Assembly (NCBI GenBank): GCA_963971225.1
Contig: OZ020270.1
Location: 18,226,488-18,290,487, forward strand
Length of the DNA: 64,000 nucleotides
Reading direction: 5' to 3'
Origin: Melieria omissa
Taxonomy: Eukaryota > Arthropoda > Insecta > Diptera > Ulidiidae
The notes under the pieces are model-generated. The model did no database searches and was not told where the DNA came from. It saw only the letters and a list, made by a program, of their open reading frames with translations. Both the position numbers and the translations under genes were made by a program. Shown here one piece after another: positions 49,652 through 64,000 of this stretch. Position 1 is the stretch's first letter, and the number at the start of each line of letters is the position of its first letter.

Positions 49652-51489
49652 GGATTCAGAAGAATTTTTAAAGAGGAAATTATAAACAGCAAAAAAGAGC
49701 ATAAATAAGATTTTATGAATAAGATTTTATGAAAAAAAAGCAATAAATAAAAAAAGGAAAACCAATGCGGAATATATACAGGAAATTTAAATAGAATGGT
49801 GATGGGAGTAAGAAATAAAAAAAATAAAAAAAAAAAAAAAAATTTTTCAACAAAAAATAAAACAAAACAAATAAAAAAGAATAGAGAATTACAAAAACTT
49901 TTAAGAAAAATGGCACAAAAAATATGTATATGTAAAACATACGGCACCCTTTAAATTGTATGAATAAATATAATTACAGGCACACATATACACAAGAAAA
50001 TTTAAGACATATAAAATAGGTAAAAATGCACCTTAGGTCGACATTCCACTTCATCATCACGGTAGTAATAATCTCCGGGACAATTGCACTTAACATCTTT
50101 AAGTACGACTCCCCTCTGGTGGTCATCCAACACAGCGACGGATGGATAGTGAATGGGCACTTCAAGCTGGTGCATGCTCTTGACATCGGCTTCTTCGATG
50201 CAGCTTTAAGGAAGCTCGAAATAGCCAAGTCAACCATGAGGGACGATTTATCGAAATCTCTGGTCGATTACTACCTCAAGCAGACGAGGCTACGCCTTAA
50301 TGAATTACTAAGTGACGGCAACAGGATGAAACGCTCCATAACCTGGATCGGAGCGGCATGGAAGTGGGTCGCAGGCTCACCAGACGCTACTGACTGGGAT
50401 GAAATCCTCCAAAAGCAAAATGAGATGGTATCAAACAACAACAACCAATACCTGATCAACAAAAAAATCTTCAACGTAACAGAGGAGGCAATCAGGAAGG
50501 TCAATGATGTCATGGCCCACATAAACACTATCGGCAAGGACATTAACTCAGAAAGATCCGACACGTTAATGTCGCACAAGGTCCTGGTGCTCAAAGAACA
50601 GATATCCGAAATCATCAGGGCTTCAAAAATGGCCAAGGCAGGTATTGTCAACACCAACCTCTTAGATCAAGCAGAAATAGATCGAGTAATCTGTGAAGAA
50701 GACGGACTACCTTACCGAAATCTAGTAGAGGCGCTTCAGTACGCGAAACCCTCTATCTACTCGAACGGAACTCTGCTCCTCTACGTGCTCGCCGTACCGA
50801 AAGTGAAGAAAACCCGTTATAGTCTAATGTTGGTCAGAGCCTCAACGGCGAAGGGGAAACGAGTAGATCTGCAGTACAAAAAAATGCTGATGAGCAACGA
50901 CGAAACCTATGGTCTCACCGGCGATTGCTACTCATCGAACAACTCCACGATTTGTGAGGCGAGTTCCCTGGTAAAGTTGCCTGAAAACGAATGCATACCA
51001 AGACTGCTGAAAGGCGGCAATGCGAAGTGCCGTTTCGAACCAGACAACCAAGTGACCGTGGAGCTAGTTGACTACGATACGATATTCATTTCCAACTTCG
51101 AAGGGATCATTCGAAGCGACAACCAGCTACGAAAACTAAACGGGACCTTCCTTGTGCAACTGAATAACGAGACAGTGTGGATTGGAAACCAAACGTTCTC
51201 CAGCAAAACGACTAGGACGTTGCAAGCAGTACCACCCGTTCTAACAAACGTTACAGAGATAGGTTTGAAACTGAATATGAAATATATCCACGAGTTAGGG
51301 CTGGCAAACATAAGCCGCCTCCGCAAGCTTGGCCGAACCCTCCATACCTCGACGACCATAGATGCCATCCTGATCCTTGCCCTAGCAGCCATTTGCTACA
51401 TCATATGGAGAAAGGTGACAATTCGCGTCAGAATCCCCGAAGTGCACAAGCCTACCACCCTAGAACATGGCTCCATTCAGCCTCACACG

Positions 51490-51521
51490 ATCTGCGGGAC
51501 GCAGATTTTTGAAGGGGGAAG
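51490..51521 (+). promoter_or_regulatory. Pre-PPT hairpin and polypurine tract (B copy 5)
   Basis: Hairpin 51490-51506, purine tract 51511-51521. Confidence 0.85.
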
Positions 51522-53160
<1,639 letters not shown>

Positions 53161-53169
53161 GAATGAACT

Positions 53170-55248
53170 ATGAATGGGAAATACGAGTTCCTGCGACTAC
53201 CCTTCGGCCTGAGAAACGCGCCCGCGATATTTCAAAGAATGATTGATGACGTGCTTAAGGAATTTATTGGCAAAATTTGTTACGTATACATTGATGACAT
53301 CATTGTATACGGCGCAGACGAGGACGATCATATCAAAAATATAGAAGCAATCTTCTCTAGACTCAGCGAAGCTAATCTGAAGGTGAATCTCGACAAGACC
53401 CATTTTATGAGGGATGAGGTTGAGTTCCTTGGCTATGTTGTTACTGCCAACGGCATCAGAGCTGACGAAAAAAAGGTAGCCGCGATTCAAAACATTCCTC
53501 CGCCGGAAAATCTTAAAGAGTTGAAGAGCTTCCTTGGGATGACTTCTTATTATAGGAAGTTCATCCGCGATTACGCGAAGATAGCTAAACCCTTAACGAA
53601 CCTAGCTAGGGGTGAAAATGCACAGGTTAAAGCAAATGCTTCCAAACGCATTCCAATCACACTCGACGCGGAGGCTCTGGGAGCTTTCAATGAGTTAAAA
53701 AGGTCGTTAGTTTCATCTGACCTATTAGCATTTCCAGACTTTGAGAAACCATTTAACATAACAACCGATGCGTCCGATTACGCAATAGGAGCGGTTCTGT
53801 CCCAGGGGGAAAATGGGAATGACAAACCCATCTCGTATATATCACGATCGCTAAACAAAACCGAAGAAAACTACGCGACCAACGAAAAGGAGATGCTTGC
53901 GATTGTGTGGGCCCTGGACAACCTGCGATCCTACCTCTACGGTGCGAAGAAAATCCGTATCTACACGGACCACCAACCTCTGACTTTCGCACTAGGAAAC
54001 AGGAATCACAACGCTAAATTGAAAAGGTGGAAGGCGAGGATTGAAGAGTACAACCACGAATTAATTTACACTCCAGGTAAATCGAATGTAGTGGCCGACG
54101 CTCTTTCTCGACTCAAAACAAATTTATACCTTCTCACGAACTCCGAAACCGATACTGCCAGTGAGGGTAATCCTGAAACCGATACTGCCAGTGAGGGTAA
54201 TCCTGAAACCGACACCGCTAGCGAGGGCAACACCGAAACTATAACGGCAAGCGAAGCCAACACTACAGGCGCGACCGCCCACAGCGCCGATCGTGACGCA
54301 ACCGACTTAATTCCCCACGTGGAAGTTCCACTGAACGTCTTTAGGAACCAAATTGTGTTTAGGTCGGGCAGGGAACTGCATTGCTTAGAGAACCCACATC
54401 CAGGCTACACTCGTCACTATGTAACCATAACCGAAATAAATGAAGAAAACCTAGTTGACATACTAAAAAGATTACTTAATCCAGGAGTGATCAATGGCAT
54501 AAAAATGCCCGAATCCCGGCTACAACTCTTACAGGACGTTTTTTCGCGACATTTTTCGAAATACAAGATAAGAATCACACAAAGGTTGGTGGAAGATGTA
54601 GCGAATGAAGAAAGGAAGTGCCGAGTGATAGAAGAAGCACACCGCAGAGCACATAGAGGCCCTCGCGAAAATACACAACAAATTTTAGAAAAGTACTATT
54701 TCCCGCGTATGACTAGTCTGGTTAAACAGTATACGTCCGGATGTCAGACTTGCAAATTACAAAAATACGACCGTCATCCGCCTAAACCTAAATACCAAGC
54801 CACCCCAACACCATCATACCCTTGCGAAATCCTTCACATAGACATTTTTGAAATAGAAAGGGAAAAGTTTCTGAGCTGCGTGGACAAATTTTCCAAATTT
54901 GCTAAGCTTTTCCATATTAGAAATAGATCAAGTGTACACCTACGTGAGAAATTGGCCAAGGTCATACACTTTTTCACTGCCCCAAAAATTATAGTAACAG
55001 ACAACGAGCGAGGCTTTCTAAGCCCAACCGTGTCAAACTTTATCACGTCGCTCGGTATTGAGCTATACAAAACACCAGTCCAAAAAAGCGAGGTTAACGG
55101 CCAAGTCGAGAGATTACACTCGACGTTGTTGGAAATGTACCGATGTCTGAGAACTGAGCTTCAAAAGTACAGGGTAAAAGAATTACTGTATATAGCAGTA
55201 GACCGCTATAACAACTCTGTGCACTCCATTACTAAAAAAACCGAGTGA
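53170..55248 (+). pseudogene. pol: Truncated pol, 7-A variant, B copy 6
   Basis: 692 residues, as copy 4 but with a private Gln-to-Lys near residue 666 (55165). Confidence 0.9.
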
Positions 55249-55288
55249 CATATTTTTTAACAGAACATCTAGAATAAATTATCAGAAT

Positions 55289-55558
55289 TTGACAAACTTC
55301 AGGGACACAGTCTATGACAATATTAAGGCCCAAATAGAAAATAACCAGGAAATTAGGAACCTAAGATCAAATAGGAACAGGCAGGAACCAAAGAAATTTG
55401 ATATAGGTGGGAAAGTGTTCGTTGCTGACAAGCAAATCAAAGGAAAACACAAAAAACGCTATAAACAAGAGGTTGTAGCCCGCGACAACAAAGTAACAGT
55501 AATTACCAGATCAGGCAAAAGGATCCATAAAAGCCACATCAAGAACACTAGACACTAA
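55289..55558 (+). pseudogene. pol: Integrase C-terminal tail, out of frame (B copy 6)
   Basis: 89 codons, same as copy 1. Confidence 0.8.
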
Positions 55559-57396
55559 GGATTCAGAAGAATTTTTAAAGAGGAAATTATAAACAGCAAA
55601 AAAGAGCATAAATAAGATTTTATGAATAAGATTTTATGAAAAAAAGCAATAAATAAAAAAAGGAAAACCAATGCGGAATATATACAGGAAATTTAAATAG
55701 AATGGTGATGGGAGTAAGAAATAAAAAAAATAAAAAAAAAAAAAAAAAATTTTTCAACAAAAAATAAAACAAAACAAATAAAAAAGAATAGAGAATTACA
55801 AAAACTTTTAAGAAAAATGGCACAAAAAATATGTATATGTAAAACATACGGCACCCTTTAAATTGTATGAATAAATATAATTACAGGCACACATATACAC
55901 AAGAAAATTTAAGACATATAAAATAGGTAAAAATGCACCTTAGGTCGACATTCCACTTCATCATCACGGTAGTAATAATCTCCGGGACAATTGCACTTAA
56001 CATCTTTAAGTACGACTCCCCTCTGGTGGTCATCCAACACAGCGACGGATGGATAGTGAATGGGCACTTCAAGCTGGTGCATGCTCTTGACATCGGCTTC
56101 TTCGATGCAGCTTTAAGGAAGCTCGAAATAGCCAAGTCAACCATGAGGGACGATTTATCGAAATCTCTGGTCGATTACTACCTCAAGCAGACGAGGCTAC
56201 GCCTTAATGAATTACTGAGTGACGGCAACAGGATGAAACGCTCCATAACCTGGATCGGAGCGGCATGGAAGTGGGTCGCAGGCTCACCAGACGCTACTGA
56301 CTGGGATGAAATCCTCCAAAAGCAAAATGAGATGGTATCAAACAACAACAACCAATACCTGATCAACAAAAAAATCTTCAACGTAACAGAGGAGGCAATC
56401 AGGAAGGTCAATGATGTCATGGCCCACATAAACACTATCGGCAAGGACATTAACTCAGAAAGATCCGACACGTTAATGTCGCACAAGGTCCTGGTGCTCA
56501 AAGAACAGATATCCGAAATCATCAGGGCTTCAAAAATGGCCAAGGCAGGTATTGTCAACACCAACCTCTTAGATCAAGCAGAAATAGATCGAGTAATCTG
56601 TGAAGAAGACGGACTACCTTACCGAAATCTAGTAGAGGCGCTTCAGTACGCGAAACCCTCTATCTACTCGAACGGAACTCTGCTCCTCTACGTGCTCGCC
56701 GTACCGAAAGTGAAGAAAACCCGTTATAGTCTAATGTTGGTCAGAGCCTCAACGGCGAAGGGGAAACGAGTAGATCTGCAGTACAAAAAAATGCTGATGA
56801 GCAACGACGAAACCTATGGTCTCACCGGCGATTGCTACTCATCGAACAACTCCACGATTTGTGAGGCGAGTTCCCTGGTAAAGTTGCCTGAAAACGAATG
56901 CATACCAAGACTGCTGAAAGGCGGCAATGCGAAGTGCCGTTTCGAACCAGACAACCAAGTGACCGTGGAGCTAGTTGACTACGATACGATATTCATTTCC
57001 AACTTCGAAGGGATCATTCGAAGCGACAACCAGCTACGAAAACTAAACGGGACCTTCCTTGTGCAACTGAATAACGAGACAGTGTGGATTGGAAACCAAA
57101 CGTTCTCCAGCAAAACGACTAGGACGTTGCAAGCAGTACCACCCGTTCTAACAAACGTTACAGAGATAGGTTTGAAACTGAATATGAAATATATCCACGA
57201 GTTAGGGCTGGCAAACATAAGCCGCCTCCGCAAGCTTGGCCGAACCCTCCATACCTCGACGACCATAGATGCCATCCTGATCCTTGCCCTAGCAGCCATT
57301 TGCTACATCATATGGAGAAAGGTGACAATTCGCGTCAGAATCCCCGAAGTGCACAAGCCTACCACCCTAGAACATGGCTCCATTCAGCCTCACACG

Positions 57397-57428
57397 ATCT
57401 GCGGGACGCAGATTTTTGAAGGGGGAAG
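57397..57428 (+). promoter_or_regulatory. Pre-PPT hairpin and polypurine tract (B copy 6)
   Basis: Hairpin 57397-57413, purine tract 57418-57428. Confidence 0.85.
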
Positions 57429-59763
<2,335 letters not shown>

Positions 59764-59991
59764 ATGGCGCTAAACACGCCCCCTCCCGGAGGAGGGCAAC
59801 ACTATGACATTCACAAACTATTATTAAAATTACAGGAGTTAGAGGACTTATGTCTTACCCTCAAAGAAGAAAATAAGTCCCTTAAAAATGAACTTAAAAA
59901 CATACAAACCATAAATGAAAGGCCGACTGCAAATGTAGAAAAGCCTGGAATGGAATATCATACTGATGAAGAAGAATTAGACGAGTTGAAG
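59764..59991 (+). pseudogene. Element C ORF1 (Gag-like), N-terminal part before the D insertion
   Basis: 76 codons starting MALNTPPPGG. Residues about 17-48 (LLLKLQELEDLC, LKEENKSLKNEL) form a probable coiled coil, and an acidic stretch (DEEELDEL) follows, as in the N-terminal part of jockey-clade ORF1 proteins. Beyond residue 76 the frame reads into element D (to a stop at 60085-60087), which is not native. Confidence 0.7.
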
Positions 59992-60450
59992 TGTTACGCG
60001 TGGGCAGACGTGCCGTTTTGTGCTCCGCGGTTCTTATTGTTTTTGTCCGTCCCAGCGTGTTTAGTGTTCGTCAGCTATGTCAGCTGATATGTCTCGTTCG
60101 TTGCTACGCCGCGTGTGCCTAATTAATAACAAATAATAAAAATAACCAATAATCCTAAATAATAACTAAACATAACTAAAAACACAAATGCAAAAACAAA
60201 TAAATATTATCCCGTTATCCCGTTCTCGCTGTCCGCCGTATTGACCTCTGCTCGCGTTGTTTGTTATGGTTCATTGTCCGTGTCTCCCTCCTCCGTCCGT
60301 ATTCAGTGGCGCTACATGCGGTCTTGTTCGACACTGAGAAATTGACTGTTCTGTGGTAAAGGCATAACACTTACCACAGAGCATAATCAATTTCTTAGTG
60401 CGGCAGATCGCATTCCGGCTACTTTCCTTGTCCTTTAGCCCACCCAGGCC
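59992..60450 (+). other. 5' region of element D
   Basis: No gene recognised. AT-rich around 60120-60215, with a small direct repeat of ATCCCGTT (near 60210-60225). May be a truncated 5' UTR. Confidence 0.6.
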
Positions 60451-63327
60451 ATGGTGCTGGACAAATTTCGCATAGCCTTCTGCAACGTGCGCGGGCTCAG
60501 GGGGAACTTTTTTGCTGTATTCGCGTTTGTTTACCTCCATAAACCCCATGTAATGGCACTAAGTGAAACCCAGGTATGTGGGGATGCAGATCCACTGGAT
60601 TTTCACATCCCTGGTTACCACCTACTGCCATTATTCTCTCCTCACAGGGGTCTTGCCATTTATGTGTGCAGTAATGTTGCGTACCAGTGCCAGCAACAAC
60701 TATACACGACGGATGCCGAATTTAGCTCCATGTGGGTTAAATTCAATATCCAGTCGCACATTCTGCACTTCTGCTTCCTATATAGAAGCCCGAATTCAGG
60801 GAGAGATTTTACTTATAACAAGTTTGATCTTCTCTCTGATTCTATATCTCATATTCTGGAATCGTACCCGAATAGTGAAATTGTAGTTGCTGGTGATTTC
60901 AATATTCATAATTCCAATTGGCTACGCCATTCCAGCCACACAACTCCTGAAGGCTTATTTGTCGAGCTCTTTGCCGAGTCTAATAACCTGACTCAATTAG
61001 TGCATGAACCAACGCATATCCCCTGCGTTGCGGGGCAAGCTCTCAATACTCTAGACCTTTTTCTCACTTCACATCATGAAAAATACGATGTTGAAATGCA
61101 CGCACCTCTTGGAAACTCGGACCATTGTACCATTTTGGCGTCTTTCTCATACTCTTCTATCCGCAATGCTTCGCTCTTAGCCCCGAAGCGCCTAGTGTGG
61201 ATGTATGAGAAAGCTAACTGGAGTGGACTTAATGAGTTTTTCGCCCACTTCAATTGGAAATTGTGTTTTCTTGATAAAAACATAAATGCCGCAGCCAAAA
61301 TGGTTGAAGAAATAATATTATTGGGAATGCGGTCCTTCATCCCCAATAAGCAAATTTGCATTAAACCCAAGGACAATATCTGGTTTAATGAGACATGCAG
61401 AATTGCTGTCAGGTCCAAAGAGGAAGCTTTCAGAGCATGGCAGGCAAATAAAAATGCCACCACTGAACAGCAGCGTAAACAGGCTAGAAATCGATGCAAT
61501 GCCATCCTAAGGTGCCAAAAGTTTCTGCACGAACAGCGCCAAAGGAAAAAAGTTCTTCAATGCCAGCGTGGTAGTAAGAACTTGTGGTCATTCGTTAAGA
61601 AGGTGAAGAATCAAACATCATCTTCAATTCCAACTCTTCTTAACAATGATCAAATCATCACTCACTCGGTTGATAAAGCTAATTTGTTGGCTAAAATTTT
61701 CGCAGAGAATTCCTCCCTGCCCCCCAGCGATCAACCACTACCCGTTGTCGAGAACGTATCTTGCTCTATGCCAGAAATTCATTTTCGAACACGGGTAGTT
61801 AAAAGAGTGCTTGCAAATCTCGATGTAAATAAGGCTTCAGGGCCGGACGGCATTCCAGCCCTTGTTTTGCAAAAGTGCGCTACCTCACTGGCTTGTCCAT
61901 TACGCAAACTTTTCAACATGTCATACACCACAGGTGTATTTCCGACATGTTGGAAGGTAGCAAATGTTCAACCAGTTCCTAAAAAAGGCAAGACTACTGA
62001 CCCTGCGAAGTACCGACCTATAGCAATCTGTTCGGTGCTTTCCAAAGTAATGGAAAGCATTGTAAACTTCAACCTTGTGAAATATCTGGAGCACAATAGA
62101 CTGCTAAGTGACCGCCAATATGGCTTCCGAAGACAACGATCGACGGGAGACCTTATGGCGGTCCTCACCGAGAACTGGAACCATAGCATTCTAAACCTCG
62201 GTGAAAGCAAGGTTGTTGCATTGGATATTTCCAAGGCCTTTGACAGGGTGTAGCATAAAGCACTCGTGTCAAAATTGATTGCCTATGGTGTCGGTAGTAC
62301 CTTCTCTCGTTGGATTACGAGCTTCCTCTATGATCGCTCTATTCGTGTTGTAGTAGACGGCATAGCCTCGGAAAAGCATTCCCTTAGCGCGGGAGTGCCG
62401 CAGGGTTCGGTCCTTTCTCCAACCCTCTTCCTGATCTTCATCAACGACCTGTTGTCGTCGACGAAGAATCCCATCTACTCGTTTGCGGATGACAGCACCA
62501 TTTGTCATTCATACTCTTTCACAAAGCGTCCCAGCTCTGTGGAGATTGAGAGAGAACGGCGCCGTATGAATGACACACTTAATAGCGACCTACAAACAAT
62601 CTCTAAGTGGGGTCAAGCGAACAGGGTCGATTTTAATCCCCGCAAGACCCAATGTTGCCTGTTATCCCACAAACGAGTCTCCCCACATCCCAACACATCC
62701 CTGGTTATGAGTGGTGTGGGTATTGCGGAATCGGCAGCTCTTGATGTTCTGGGCATGTCCATTAAAAACGATCATATTTTTGGCGTGTCGAAAGAAGCAG
62801 CCAAGTGCCTCGGCTTCCTAAAGCGGTGCAAAAAATATTTCACTCCGTCTGATCTCCGCATTATTTACACCACCTATATCCGACCTAAAATGGAGTTTAA
62901 CTCGGACCTCTGGGCGGGGGCTTCAAAAACCCATTTGGAGCTCCTCGATCGGGTGCAAAACCGTGCGATCAAACTTATAGGGGACAGTAGGGCATCCAGC
63001 TCTATTGACTCCTTGGAGCATCGTCGAAACGTGGCATGTGTGGTGTTATTCTACCGATACTTTTTCGGTAACTGCTCAGTGGAGATGAGCAGCTTGATGC
63101 CATCACTCCGGGTATTCCCCCGGGCAACCCGTTTGAACACTGGCGCCCATGCTTTCCACGTCGAAACGATGTTCCAGCGCACTACGCACTACAGGGAAAG
63201 TTCGTTTCTGGCCCGTACAGCGCGGTTGTGGAATGGTCTCCCTGCGGATATTTTCCCCAGCACTTATGATCTCGATGGGTTCAAGGCAAGAGTCCATAAC
63301 CACTTCACTCATAACCCTATCTCCTAA
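60451..63327 (+). pseudogene. Element D ORF2: endonuclease and reverse transcriptase with one in-frame stop
   Basis: About 958 codons in one frame, broken only by TAG at 62251-62253. Endonuclease motifs: FCNVRG near residue 10, ALSETQ with E39, VVAGDFNIHNSNW and LGNSDHC. RT motifs: KASGPDGIP, YRPIAICSVLSK, YGFRRQRSTGD, motif A ALDISKAFD just before the stop, AGVPQGSVLSPTLF and catalytic FADD near 62482-62493. The stop sits right after FDRV, where related elements usually have Trp. Function when intact: target-primed reverse transcription in the nucleus. The start Met is the first in frame; a longer upstream frame is not seen. The clade assignment (CR1/jockey-like) is tentative. Confidence 0.85.
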
Positions 63328-63421
63328 CCTTTATATCCTTCCTGAACCAACGCAATGCTCCGCATTAATAGGGGTCATCCCCTGCGCGTTTGTTCCTGTT
63401 TAAAAAAAAAAAAAAAAAAAA
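63328..63421 (+). other. Element D 3' UTR and poly-A tail
   Basis: Short 3' region with a small hairpin AGGGG-TCAT-CCCCT (63370-63383), possibly recognised by the element RT, then 20 A. Confidence 0.75.
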
Positions 63422-64000
63422 GAAAGAGAAACCGGATGGGTACTCAAACTATCTAAAAGAGCAAACAAAAAAAGAAAAATGGAATCGTCACCCGAAATTG
63501 ATCCACCAGTGACAAAAGGACGGGTACATTCAACAGAACTACGGCTACCTCCAATAATATTAACAAATATGGAAATTAGCCATCAACATCTTCATAAAAT
63601 TCTTAAAGAAAATTGTAAGAAAAACTTCTCAATAAAACTGATGGGAAAAAACACGTATAAAATTAACGTTTTCGATAGCCATGACTACAGAACAACCACT
63701 AAACTATTCACTGAGTCAATGCTGTCTTGGCACTCATATCAAAACAAGCAAACGAGACAATTAAGAGTAGTGGTCAAAGACCTCCATCACACTTGCCAAC
63801 CGGAAGATATCATTGAAGACTTGAGTCAGGGCTTAAAAGCTACAAATGCGTATAAAAACTAAAGTGGAAAACCAAAGAACCCCTAAACATGTTTACACTA
63901 TGCTTTGACCCGAGTGAAGACATCAAGAAAATTTATGAAATCAAACAAATACTTAACACTATTGTGAGAATTGAACAGCTGAAACCATCCAAACTGATCC
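63422..64000 (+). pseudogene. Element C ORF1, resumed after the D insertion, frameshifted and cut by the window edge
   Basis: Open from 63422 (ETGWVLKLSK, basic KKRK), with PPIILTNMEIS and LRVVVKDLHHTCQPEDI resembling the region before and including the PRE_C2HC-type domain of jockey-clade Gag. TAA closes this frame at 63860-63862. The neighbouring frame continues the family pattern (KWKTKEPLNMF, EDIKKIYEIK) from about 63856 to the window edge, so a frameshift lies near 63850. Zinc knuckles are expected further downstream, outside the window. Confidence 0.75.

Larger units (their letters stand above)
59992..63421 (+). mobile_element. Element D: CR1/jockey-like non-LTR retrotransposon inserted in element C ORF1
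   Basis: Contains one ORF with apurinic-type endonuclease and RT, a short 3' UTR and a 20-base poly-A tail (63402-63421). No ORF1 seen, so it is probably 5'-truncated or of an ORF1-less type. No clear target-site duplication. The start is set where the C ORF1 pattern ends and is approximate. Confidence 0.8.

Noticed and set aside
60000..60087. Extension of element C ORF1 to residue 107
   Set aside because: The last 31 codons come from inserted element D and do not follow the ORF1 pattern.
60271..60549. 92-codon antisense frame at the start of element D
   Set aside because: It is a shadow of the endonuclease ORF and its 5' region, with no domain.

Overview
The window is a block of nested and tandemly repeated retrotransposons from a eukaryote, almost certainly an insect and most likely a fly (Diptera). 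The evidence is env-bearing gypsy-group LTR elements (errantivirus type) with AGTTAA...TTAACT LTR ends, jockey-type and CR1/jockey-like non-LTR elements, and very long (TTA)n arrays. I see no ordinary host gene, rRNA, tRNA, CRISPR array or bacterial operon. Every element reads on the + strand.

Layout. (1) 1-2287: pure (TTA)n, cut by the window edge. (2) 2288-18267: element A, a tandem array of five 359-bp LTRs alternating with four internal regions. The four periods (3911, 3916, 3886, 3908) differ only through three poly-A runs. Element A is non-autonomous. It keeps a primer binding site, a long leader with four or five repeated stem-loops, one 268-codon ORF, an integrase tail remnant, an env remnant and a polypurine tract. 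The ORF appears to be a chimera: a gag-like start, a matrin/U1-like C2H2 zinc-finger segment of cellular type, then a piece of integrase C terminus. (3) 18268-57834: six tandem units, each made of a (TTA)n array of 0.8-2.3 kb, a constant 457-bp segment, a 5'-truncated element B (pol from mid reverse transcriptase, an out-of-frame integrase tail, a full-length env of 508 residues) and a single 406-bp LTR (417 bp in unit 5). (4) 57835-59194: a degenerate (TTA)n array. (5) 59195-64000: the same 457-bp segment once more, here running into its apparent native context, the 5' region and ORF1 of jockey-like element C. That ORF1 is split by element D (59992-63421), a non-LTR element with endonuclease and reverse transcriptase, one in-frame TAG and a 3' poly-A tail. 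C ORF1 then resumes and runs off the window with a frameshift.

How the parts relate. A and B belong to the same broad group: they share the polypurine tract, a hairpin just before it, a strong hairpin late in the LTR, LTR termini, integrase tail and env homology. A lacks pol and would need proteins in trans. B has lost gag, protease, the RT N terminus and its 5' LTR. The phase of the (TTA)n on either side of the A array fits a 4-bp target duplication, as expected for errantiviruses inserting into a (TTA)n tract.

The most notable observations are the apparent cellular zinc-finger capture in A, the covarying repeated stem-loops in its leader, the near-perfect identity of the A copies, and the chimeric LINE/LTR units amplified between (TTA)n arrays. 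Near-identity of long repeats also means assembly error must be excluded. All family assignments come from reading motifs; no database search was run.
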